In this document: positions 6,296-12,551 of the stretch, one piece after another
Layout: every line of letters starts with the position of its first letter
Numbering within the stretch: the first letter of the stretch is position 1
DNA from: JAGQRJ01 sp041402045
Lineage (GTDB): Bacteria > Planctomycetota > J058
NCBI GenBank assembly: GCA_041402045.1
Contig: JAWKSZ010000032.1
Location: forward strand, 14,523 to 78,522
DNA length: 64,000 nucleotides
Direction of reading: 5' to 3'
Program-made: the position numbers and the translations under genes
The notes under the pieces: model-generated
The model's input: only the letters and a program-made list of their open reading frames with translations
The model's database searches: none
What the model was told of the DNA's origin: nothing

Positions 6296-8224
6296 ATGCG
6301 CCTCGAGGCCGGGGACTGGGTCGTCGCGATCGGGGCTGCGGGCGTCCTGAGTCCGGGCCTGGGCAAGCTCACGGGCGGCGACTACCAGGAGACGACCTTG
6401 ATCCGCGCACGGGTCGAGCTGCCGTCGGGCGTACGCTGGTTCCACCCGGGCGAGCTGCGCCGGATCTCACCCGAGCTCGAGGCTGCGCTCCTGGAGGAGG
6501 CGCTGGAGCGAGGCCTGGTCCCCGCCGAACGGGACGAGGGGCTGCGCGCGGCCCTCGCCCGGTTCCGCCTGGGCAGCGAGTTCGTGCGCACCCCGCGGCT
6601 GCTCGACGCGCTGTGGGCGGTCCTGCGCGACACCGACGCGCCCGGGCTCGCCGAGCTGTTCGAGCTGAGCGCGCTCGAGCTGTGGGGCAAGGTCCCGGCG
6701 GAGGGCTATGTGCCCCTCACCGTCGAGCCGCCCGAGTGGCTCGAGGCCGACGACGGCACCTGGGACGACGACGACGAGGACGACGACGACCGCTACGCGA
6801 ACCGCAACCTGCTGATCCCCGAGGACCCCGAGGACCCCGAGGGCGACGACGCGTGGGACGAGGACGAAGACTGGGACGAGGAGGACGATTGGGGCGAGGC
6901 ACCCGAGGACCCGCTCGCGGAGGCGGTCGCGCTGGCCGACCACGCCGAGGCCTTCGCCTACGTGTTGCGCGAGGGCCGCGGCTGGACGGAGCCGCTGCTC
7001 CTCGAGCGCGGGAGCGCCGCGGTCTTCGGCCCGGGCGGGTGGATCCCGGGCCTCGTGGGTCGCGTGCTCGAGGCGTTCCCCTCTCGCCCGGCTGAAGAGC
7101 CGTTGGCCGAGTTCCTGCTCGAGGACGACACGTTCCAGGACGAGCACGGGGCGGTGCGCCCGCACCTGCGGCTGGCGGCGCAGCCGGTCATGCAGCCCTC
7201 GCCGCGCTTCCCGGTCCCTCCGCTGAGCACCCACGCGGAGGTCGCGCGCTGGCTCGGCCTCGACCTCGACGACCTGGACTGGTTCTGCGACCCCCGCGGG
7301 TGGCTGCGCCGCGAGCCGCCGGGCCCGCTGCAGCACTACCGCTACGCCTGGCTGCGCAAGCGGAGCGGAGGGCGCCGCCTGGTCGAGGCCCCCAAGCAGC
7401 GGACCAAGGCGATCCAGCGCGCGCTGCTGCGCGAGGTCCTGGCGCACGTCCCGCCTCACGACGCCGCCCACGGGTTCCGCCCCGGGCGCTCGGTCCTGAC
7501 CTACGCCAGACCTCACGTCGGCCAGGCCCTCGTGCTGCGCATGGACCTGCGGCACTTCTTCCCCTCGATCGGCGCCGGCCGCGTGGCGGCCACGTTCCAC
7601 GCGCTGGGCTATCCACCCGGGGTGGCGCAGGCGCTCACGCACCTCGTGACCACCGCGACCCCCGACGAGCTCCTCGACCCCGCCCGCCTGGACCCCGAGG
7701 CCGTGGACCGGCTGCGCCGCCGCCACCTGCCCCAGGGCGCGCCGACCTCGCCTGCGCTGGCCAACCTCTGCGCCTACGGCCTGGACGTGCGCCTGAGCGC
7801 GGCCGCCGCGAAGGTCGGCGCGACCTACACCCGCTACGCCGACGACCTGGCCTTCTCGGGGGACGAGGCCTTCCGCCGGCGCGCGAGCCGCTTCCGCCGG
7901 CTGGTGGTGCAGATCGCCACCGACGAGGGCTTCGACGTGCACTGGGCCAAGAATCGGTGGATGCGCCCCCACGCCCAGCAACGCCTGGCCGGCCTGGTGC
8001 TCAACGAGCGCCCGCGCCCCGCCCGCGCCGAGTTCGACCGGCTCAAGGCCACGCTCCACAACTGCGTGCGCCACGGCCCGGAGGGCCAGGACCGCGCGGG
8101 CCGCGCCGACCTCCGCGCGCACCTCCAGGGCCGAGTGGCCTGGTTCTGCCACACCGACCCAGCGCGCGGAGCCAAGCTCCGCGCGCTGTTCGAGCGAATC
8201 GACTGGCCGGAGTCGCCCGTGTAG
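6296..8224 (+). CDS. Retron-like reverse transcriptase with long acidic N-terminal extension
   Basis: The protein has 642 aa. Residues about 345-600 are a reverse transcriptase of the retron type: RKRSGGRRLVEAPK and AIQRALLREVL, HGFRPGRSV, LRMDLRHFFPSI (motif A, catalytic Asp417), LPQGAPTSPALANL (479-491) and the YADD catalytic box (514-517). The retron-specific NAxxH and VTG motifs appear as YARPH (403-407) and LAG (564-566), so the lineage is divergent. Residues 1-300 are an unrecognised extension, including a nearly pure Asp/Glu region at about 151-205. It would copy the adjacent structured RNA (6127-6293) into multicopy single-stranded DNA; known retrons act as anti-phage systems with an effector. 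ATG 6296 follows the RNA end directly, so its ribosome binding region would be buried in the a1/a2 duplex. Confidence 0.9.
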   Translation: MRLEAGDWVVAIGAAGVLSPGLGKLTGGDYQETTLIRARVELPSGVRWFHPGELRRISPELEAALLEEALERGLVPAERDEGLRAALARFRLGSEFVRTPRLLDALWAVLRDTDAPGLAELFELSALELWGKVPAEGYVPLTVEPPEWLEADDGTWDDDDEDDDDRYANRNLLIPEDPEDPEGDDAWDEDEDWDEEDDWGEAPEDPLAEAVALADHAEAFAYVLREGRGWTEPLLLERGSAAVFGPGGWIPGLVGRVLEAFPSRPAEEPLAEFLLEDDTFQDEHGAVRPHLRLAAQPVMQPSPRFPVPPLSTHAEVARWLGLDLDDLDWFCDPRGWLRREPPGPLQHYRYAWLRKRSGGRRLVEAPKQRTKAIQRALLREVLAHVPPHDAAHGFRPGRSVLTYARPHVGQALVLRMDLRHFFPSIGAGRVAATFHALGYPPGVAQALTHLVTTATPDELLDPARLDPEAVDRLRRRHLPQGAPTSPALANLCAYGLDVRLSAAAAKVGATYTRYADDLAFSGDEAFRRRASRFRRLVVQIATDEGFDVHWAKNRWMRPHAQQRLAGLVLNERPRPARAEFDRLKATLHNCVRHGPEGQDRAGRADLRAHLQGRVAWFCHTDPARGAKLRALFERIDWPESPV

Positions 8225-8262
8225 CTGCCGCGATCTCCGTGCGCCACCGCGGCCACGTGGGC

Positions 8263-8268
8263 TATAGT
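8263..8268 (+). promoter_or_regulatory. -10-like box (TATAGT) of a probable leaderless transcript
   Basis: TATAGT ends six bases before ATG 8275, with no ribosome binding site between, matching the spacing seen before ada. It suggests that the 53-aa ORF and nucleotidyltransferase gene have their own promoter and are not purely read through from the reverse transcriptase. Confidence 0.45.
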
Positions 8269-8274
8269 CCAGGC

Positions 8275-8436
8275 ATGGACCCACAGGAGCTGAACCGTCG
8301 CCTCGAACGCGCCGCTGAGGCCCGTGCCCGCCTGCGACGAGCGACGATCGAGCTGCGCGCCTTTGGAGCCAGGGTTCTGGCGAAGCGACCTCATGGACCT
8401 CAACGACCCGACGACCGCGTGCCTTCTCGTCGCTGA
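8275..8436 (+). CDS. Small basic helical protein overlapping the nucleotidyltransferase gene
   Basis: ATG 8275 to TGA 8434-8436, 53 aa. The first 38 residues form a predicted Arg/Ala/Glu-rich helix (RRLERAAEARARLRRATIEL), and the tail is Pro/Arg-rich. It starts 50 bp after the reverse transcriptase gene and overlaps the following nucleotidyltransferase gene by 44 bp in another frame, an arrangement common in toxin-antitoxin pairs. No family is recognised. It may be a partner or antitoxin of the nucleotidyltransferase, or an accessory of the retron. Without homologues the ORF itself is only moderately certain. Confidence 0.5.
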   Translation: MDPQELNRRLERAAEARARLRRATIELRAFGARVLAKRPHGPQRPDDRVPSRR

Positions 8437-8977
8437 CGCCCTGAACAGGGCGGGACTGCGCGGCGCGCTGTACGGCGGCCTCGCTCTGGCCGCGTTCGGG
8501 GAGCCCCGGGAGACGAAGGACGCGGACTTCGTGGTCGCGGGGGCGACCCCCGACCAACTCGTCGCCGCACTCGAAGCCATTGGCCACGGCGGCGTGATCA
8601 CGTTCGACTGGACACGCTTCGGCGGGAACCGCGTCGCACGAGTGACCTTGCTGGGTGGGGATTCGACGACCGGTCTCAACGTGGCCGACCTGGTCGAGCC
8701 ATGTTCCGAACGCTTCGCACAGCGCGTCCTCGACCGAGCGCTCTCGGGAGAGCTGCGAGGCCAAACGCTGTCGATCGTTCGACCCGAGGACTTCGTGCTG
8801 CTCAAGGCGCTCTCCACCCGAGATCGCGACCTCGAGGACGCCGCCAGCGTCGTTCGTGCCCTCGGAGCCGACCTCGACCTGCAACTGATTCACGAGGAGG
8901 CAGCCCTCTTGGCCGCCGAGCTGCCCGAGTCCGAGGTCACGTCGCGCTTGGAGCGTGTCCTACGCGCACTGCCTTGA
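8393..8977 (+). CDS. Nucleotidyltransferase-fold protein (AbiEii/MNT/DUF6036-like)
   Basis: ATG 8393, 194 aa. Residues 20-46 (LYGGLALAAFGEPRETKDAD) show the signature of small nucleotidyltransferases: Gly-Gly, a helix, Gly-x-x-Arg-x-Thr, then Asp-x-Asp metal ligands. A further Asp lies in NVADLVEP. RPEDFVLLKALSTRDRDLED matches the later conserved helix of AbiEii/DUF6036 proteins. Family members transfer nucleotides to tRNA or proteins and act as toxins or antitoxins in phage-defence modules. Its place right after a retron reverse transcriptase makes a retron effector role possible, but the upstream -10 box suggests it can be expressed separately. A GTG at 8324 in the same frame would add 23 residues; ATG 8393 fits the family better. 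Confidence 0.75.
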   Translation: MDLNDPTTACLLVADALNRAGLRGALYGGLALAAFGEPRETKDADFVVAGATPDQLVAALEAIGHGGVITFDWTRFGGNRVARVTLLGGDSTTGLNVADLVEPCSERFAQRVLDRALSGELRGQTLSIVRPEDFVLLKALSTRDRDLEDAASVVRALGADLDLQLIHEEAALLAAELPESEVTSRLERVLRALP

Positions 8978-9140
8978 TATCCGCGAGCGTATTCCTCGGC
9001 CGTGTCGGATCGATCACCCTGGCGGAGCGCCCTTGGATCTCGGGCGGACGCGCGATCTGGGCGAGTCCAACGATCGAGTGGCCGGAGTCGTAGACCCGGC
9101 GTCGAGCTGAGGCTCGAGCGCCGAGTCCACGCCCCTGCCG

Positions 9141-9734
9141 CTACAGGCGGACGACGGCGCTGAACACCACGGCGAGCAGCAGCAGGCCTAGGCCGATCGC
9201 GGGCAGAATGAAGAACACGCTGGTCCAGTAGGGCACCCGGCGACCGTCACGCCGCTCGCGGTAGCCTTCCGTGAACACCCGCGAGCCGCCCTCGCCGAAC
9301 AGGGCCCAGAGCTGAGCCGCGGCCCAGCCGCCGCCGAGCAGCGCGGGGATCAGCTGTCCCGCACCCGGGTTCGTGAGCACGCCCAGCCCCAGGTTGAGCA
9401 GCTGGAGGACCGTCACGACCAGGTAGCCCCAGCGCGCCCACGGTCGCAGGTCGAACAGGTGCGACCCCAGGAGCACGCCAAAACAAGCGATCGCGATCAC
9501 GGGGACCAGGATCGGCGCGGCGATTCCGCCGCCGGTAGCGAGCAAGAGCACCGCGCCCAGGACGCCTAGGGCTGAGAACACCCGGGTCCAGAGCCCGATC
9601 GCCATGACGTGGCCTTCGGCCGCCAGGTCCCGATCGCGCATGAAGGCCCCGCCCTGGGGCTGCTTGATCTGGGCTCTGGGCGGGGCGTAGGGGCTGTTGT
9701 GCGAGGAACGGTGGGTAGACGTCGAGTAAGCCAT
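9141..9734 (-). CDS. Unknown four-helix integral membrane protein
   Basis: ATG at 9734 with GGAGATCGACCC upstream, 197 aa. About 45 polar N-terminal residues are followed by four hydrophobic segments (about 48-70, 72-92, 101-123 and 170-194). A cytoplasmic or periplasmic loop carries EGGSRVFTEGYRERRDGRRV. No enzymatic motif is visible. It is monocistronic on the minus strand, separated by about 150 bp from both neighbours. Confidence 0.7.
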   Translation of the reverse strand: MAYSTSTHRSSHNSPYAPPRAQIKQPQGGAFMRDRDLAAEGHVMAIGLWTRVFSALGVLGAVLLLATGGGIAAPILVPVIAIACFGVLLGSHLFDLRPWARWGYLVVTVLQLLNLGLGVLTNPGAGQLIPALLGGGWAAAQLWALFGEGGSRVFTEGYRERRDGRRVPYWTSVFFILPAIGLGLLLLAVVFSAVVRL

Positions 9735-9883
9735 GGGTCGATCTCCTTCTCTGAGCACTCCAGGTGCACCGGAGGTGCCGAGAGCGGGGAGATCTCCCCG
9801 CTTGGGTTATGCGATCCGTGGAACGGACCGCCCTCGAGTCCTGCCTACGGCGTAGTCAGAAATCGAGCGGCGACCGCGGCCGG

Positions 9884-10900
9884 TCACCCCGCGCCGGGCG
9901 GTGCGCTGCCGCCGTGGGGCCCCCAACGCAGGTAGGGGCGTCCCGTGCGAATCGCGCAGCCCGGCGCGTTCGACGCGTCGTTCCCGCGCGTCGCCGCCGC
10001 CTCGGCTCGGTGGGCCACCTCCGCCTCCCTGCGTGGGCTAGGGGCTGGGAGCGAGGGGGCAGCGCGACCCTCTGCTGACCGCTCGCGTTCCGACGTCGTC
10101 GCAGAACCCTGCTCCGGGGTCGGCTCTCGCGTCGGCTCGCCCGGTGTTCGCTTCGTCTTGGCCTCCACCTCGTCCTCGGCGCGGCGACGGCTGCGACGGC
10201 GTTTGCGCTGGTGGCGGAGGTGGTCGCTGGCCTGCTGGACTCGAGCCAGAGCGCGGGCGCAGGTCTCGCCCTCGCGCGGGTCCGCCAGGCGCGCGAGGAG
10301 CTGGGCCACGAGCTGACGCAGGGCCAGGTCGCCGGCGCGACGGGCGTCGCGCAGCTCGGCGAAGGTGGGCCCCCGCCGCGTGGGAGCGATCGCCTTGGCG
10401 AAGCGACCGTTGATCTCGGCCGCGCGGGCGACGAGGTCCTGGAGGCCGAGCTCGACCAGGGCGTCCGGGACCTCGCTCTGCGCCCGGCCCAGGACCAGCT
10501 GCACGTCGACGGAGAACTCGGCGTAGGACTGCCGGATCAGGGTCGCCAGGCCGAGGGGGAACACCCGCGTGCGGACCTGCCCGGCCAAGACCCCGCGCGG
10601 GGACGCCGCGCCGTAGACCGTGGTCGTCACGCGCAGCGCGTCGTTCAACCCCGAGAGCACCCGCACCAGGTCGGCCGCCAGGCGGCCCGCCTCGGGGGCG
10701 TGCTCCGCTCGAGTGCGCTGGCGCCAGCGCAGCTCCAGGTCGAGGGTCGCCTCGTCGGCCTCGAGCGCGCTCTGGGCCTGCGCGCAGAGGTCACGGACCT
10801 CGCCGCGCTCGAGCAGCTCCTGGAGCGTGCGCAGCAAACTCACTCGGCGCACGGTCGAGAAGCGATCGAGCTTGAGAAACGTGTCGAACGGTGTGGTCAT
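9884..10900 (-). CDS. Unknown helical protein with basic, disordered tail
   Basis: ATG at 10900 (TTPFDTFLKLDRFSTVRRV follows), 338 aa. Residues 1-215 are helical and could be a structural domain of four or more helices. From about residue 220 the sequence is Arg/Lys/Glu/Pro-rich (HQRKRRRSRRRAEDEVEAK) and low in complexity. The last 30 residues are read through a GTAGGGGCGTCCC-type repeat (about 9933-9955), so the C-terminus may have been extended by repeat DNA. The frame stays open upstream to 11230, but that part is repeat-derived and Ser/Pro/Arg-rich, so ATG 10900 was chosen. No function is assignable. Confidence 0.55.
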   Translation of the reverse strand: MTTPFDTFLKLDRFSTVRRVSLLRTLQELLERGEVRDLCAQAQSALEADEATLDLELRWRQRTRAEHAPEAGRLAADLVRVLSGLNDALRVTTTVYGAASPRGVLAGQVRTRVFPLGLATLIRQSYAEFSVDVQLVLGRAQSEVPDALVELGLQDLVARAAEINGRFAKAIAPTRRGPTFAELRDARRAGDLALRQLVAQLLARLADPREGETCARALARVQQASDHLRHQRKRRRSRRRAEDEVEAKTKRTPGEPTREPTPEQGSATTSERERSAEGRAAPSLPAPSPRREAEVAHRAEAAATRGNDASNAPGCAIRTGRPYLRWGPHGGSAPPGAG

Positions 10901-11027
10901 GGGACCCGGTCCTCGCGTGTCGGTGCGCGAGCAGCACAACCGGGACCCCGATCCTGGGGGGTGCGAGGCGCCGCGCGGGGTGTAACCCCCGTCGTGTCGG
11001 ACGGCGACGGCGTCGCGAGGGGTTCCT

Positions 11028-11066
11028 GACCCCTTGTCGCCAGTCCAAACGTGACGACAAGGGGTC
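11028..11066. repeat. Inverted repeat GACCCCTTGTCG / CGACAAGGGGTC
   Basis: Perfect 12-bp arms at 11028-11039 and 11055-11066 around a 15-nt loop. It could form a strong hairpin. No T-run follows on either strand, so a terminator role is not clear. Confidence 0.75.
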
Positions 11067-11242
11067 GAGCAGCCCTGGGGGGCGGGTCGTGCACGGGAGC
11101 CGGGGGTCGGAGACCCCGAGCGGTGCATTCTCGGCAGGCGACTGCGGGGCTCCGAGCCCGCGAGATTCGCCTGAGGCCCGCGACCCTCTCTCCCGCGACG
11201 TGCGCTGCCTGGCTCGTTCGGAACGCGCACGCAGGCGGGGGA

Positions 11243-11450
11243 GCGTTCTCGTGTGAGAACGCCACGGTTCGCGTACGCGAACGGCGTAGCTGGAGTTAGA
11301 CCCCGGGCGTTCCCGCACGAGAACGCCGCGGTTCGCGTACGCGAACCGCGTAGCTGGAGTTAGACCCCGGGCGTTCCCGCACGAGGACGCCGCGGTTCGC
11401 GTACGCGAACCGCGGCGCGAAGCTGGCGCGGGGCGTTCCCGCACGAGAAC
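11243..11450. repeat. 64-bp tandem array built of two palindromes
   Basis: GCGTTC recurs at 11243, 11307, 11371 and 11433, giving three near-identical units with periods of 64, 64 and 62 bp plus a partial fourth. Each unit contains GCGTTCCCGCACGAGAACGC (imperfect palindrome; in unit one GTTCTCGTGTGAGAAC), then the palindrome CGGTTCGCGTACGCGAACCG, and a TAGCTGGAGTTAGACCCC spacer. The array has no coding potential. Confidence 0.9.
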
Positions 11451-11548
11451 GCCGCATTCCACCTGGCTGCCGTCTGCGGCTCCTTCCTTCGCCGCATTCG
11501 CTTTTCCAGCTGAGACGTACAGACCGACCGGGCGGGGGAAGCCCACTT

Positions 11549-11799
11549 GGTGCTTGGCACGGTCTTCACCACCGAGGCTCGAAATGGCTGTGCCTCTCGA
11601 ATCCTGCGCGTGGGCCCACAAGAGGTAGGGGCGGGGTTTATCCCCGCCCGCGGGTGTCAGGCCGCTTCCGCAGGAGAGGCACTGCGTGGGTGTGGCCCGA
11701 GCGGCGGAGCGTTCAGCGCTGAGCTCAGATCCCTCCAGCCCGAGACATGGACGGACGGACAACCCCGGGCGGGGATCAACCGACGAGCCCCGCCCCTAC
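11549..11799 (+). repeat. Composite dispersed element (about 250 bp), copy 1
   Basis: The segment runs from GTGCTTGGCACGG through GTAGGGGCGGGG (11625) and an internal GCCGCTTCCGCAGGAG to CCCCGCCCCTAC (11799). Its reverse complement matches 33205-33452 over the whole length with scattered differences. The inner part is bounded by inverted GTAGGGGCGGGG ends (11625 and 11799). It contains no ORF. Confidence 0.8.
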
Positions 11800-11820
11800 G
11801 CTTTGCGGAAGCGGCCCGGC

Positions 11821-11928
11821 GCCCGCGGGCGGGGATAAACCCCGCCCCTACCCCTGTGAGGGCACACGCGCCGGATTGGAGAGGCACAGCCATTTCGAGC
11901 CTCGGTGGCGAAGACCGTGCCGAACACC
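11821..11928 (-). repeat. Partial inverted copy of the composite element
   Basis: CCCGCGGGCGGGGATAAACC through AAGACCGTGCCGAACACC is the reverse complement of 11549-11654 with a few substitutions. Together they form an inverted repeat of about 106 bp around 165 bp. Confidence 0.8.
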
Positions 11929-11931
11929 TGT

Positions 11932-12095
11932 GGGATCAACCCCGCCCCTACCTCCGACGCGCGTGCGGTCCCACGAGCGCCCTGAAGCCGCGCCCTGCCG
12001 CCGTGTTGGGCGGGCGGGGATCAACACCGCCCCTACCTCCGACGCGCGTGCGGTCCCACGAGCGCCCTGAAGCCGCGCCCTGCCAACGTGTTGGG
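11932..12095. repeat. Tandem direct duplication, period 85 bp
   Basis: The 79-bp copies at 11932-12010 and 12017-12095 both read GGGATCAAC(C/A)CCGCCCC followed by TACCTCCGACGCGCG and differ at only a few positions. Confidence 0.85.
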
Positions 12096-12101
12096 CTGAC
12101 G

Positions 12102-12545
12102 CTAGGCGTCGGGATCGCGGAGCACGCGCCGGATCGCGAGCACGCCGCCGATCGCGAGGAAGGCGAGCGCGGCAGCCGCGACCTCGCCCGACCAGGAGTC
12201 GGGGGGACCGACCTGGAGCCGAGTCACCAGGGCGAGGACCAGGGGCAGCGTGCCTATGATCCCGAGGACCAGCGCCGCCGCCGTGAGCCCGTGGCGGACG
12301 GCGGGGGAGTGGCGTCGGCGCGCGCCGAGGGCGCGCTCGCAGCCGCAGGCCGCGCAGCGCGTCGCCTCGTCCCAGCACGGGTCGTGGTGCCGAGCCTGAC
12401 AGCGCCAGCAGGAGACCCAGGCCTCTTCGTCGAGCTTCACCACCGACCGACAAAACGGACAACGGTTCGCGGTGACCCGCACGTCGGCGCGCGCCGCCGG
12501 CGGGTCGGGTTCGTCACGGGGCGCAGCAGGCTTCGACTGCTCCAC
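12102..12545 (-). CDS. Prok-RING zinc-finger membrane protein
   Basis: GTG at 12545, 147 aa. Residues about 28-70 hold a RING-like zinc site: CPFC, then VSCWRCQARHHDPCWDE, then CAAC. This is the Prok-RING_1 pattern found mainly in planctomycetes. Two transmembrane helices follow (about 83-105 and 118-137). The gene starts six bases after the stop of the M3 peptidase gene, so they probably form one operon. A paralogue with the finger after the membrane helix is at 21608-22000. The molecular role of these proteins is unknown; the finger probably binds a partner. Confidence 0.75.
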   Translation of the reverse strand: MEQSKPAAPRDEPDPPAARADVRVTANRCPFCRSVVKLDEEAWVSCWRCQARHHDPCWDEATRCAACGCERALGARRRHSPAVRHGLTAAALVLGIIGTLPLVLALVTRLQVGPPDSWSGEVAAAALAFLAIGGVLAIRRVLRDPDA

Positions 12546-12551
12546 CCCTCG

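Larger units (their letters stand above)
10901..12101. other. 1.2-kb gene-free repeat cluster
   Basis: No credible gene is seen. The stretch holds a 12-bp-arm inverted repeat (11028-11066), a 64-bp tandem array (11243-11450), a composite element (11549-11799), its partial inverted copy (11821-11928) and an 85-bp-period direct duplication (11932-12095). Base composition is like the rest of the window. Confidence 0.8.

Noticed and set aside
6296..8224. Group II intron, diversity-generating or CRISPR-associated reverse transcriptase
   Set aside because: No maturase or endonuclease domain, no template/variable repeat and no cas genes. HGFRPGRS and the spacing of motifs are retron-like.
10901..11230. 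N-terminal extension of the 338-aa gene to 11230
   Set aside because: The extra 110 residues are read from repeat DNA, rich in Arg, Ser and Pro and without conservation signs.
11243..11450. CRISPR array
   Set aside because: Units repeat in full, including the spacer-like parts, and no cas genes are near.
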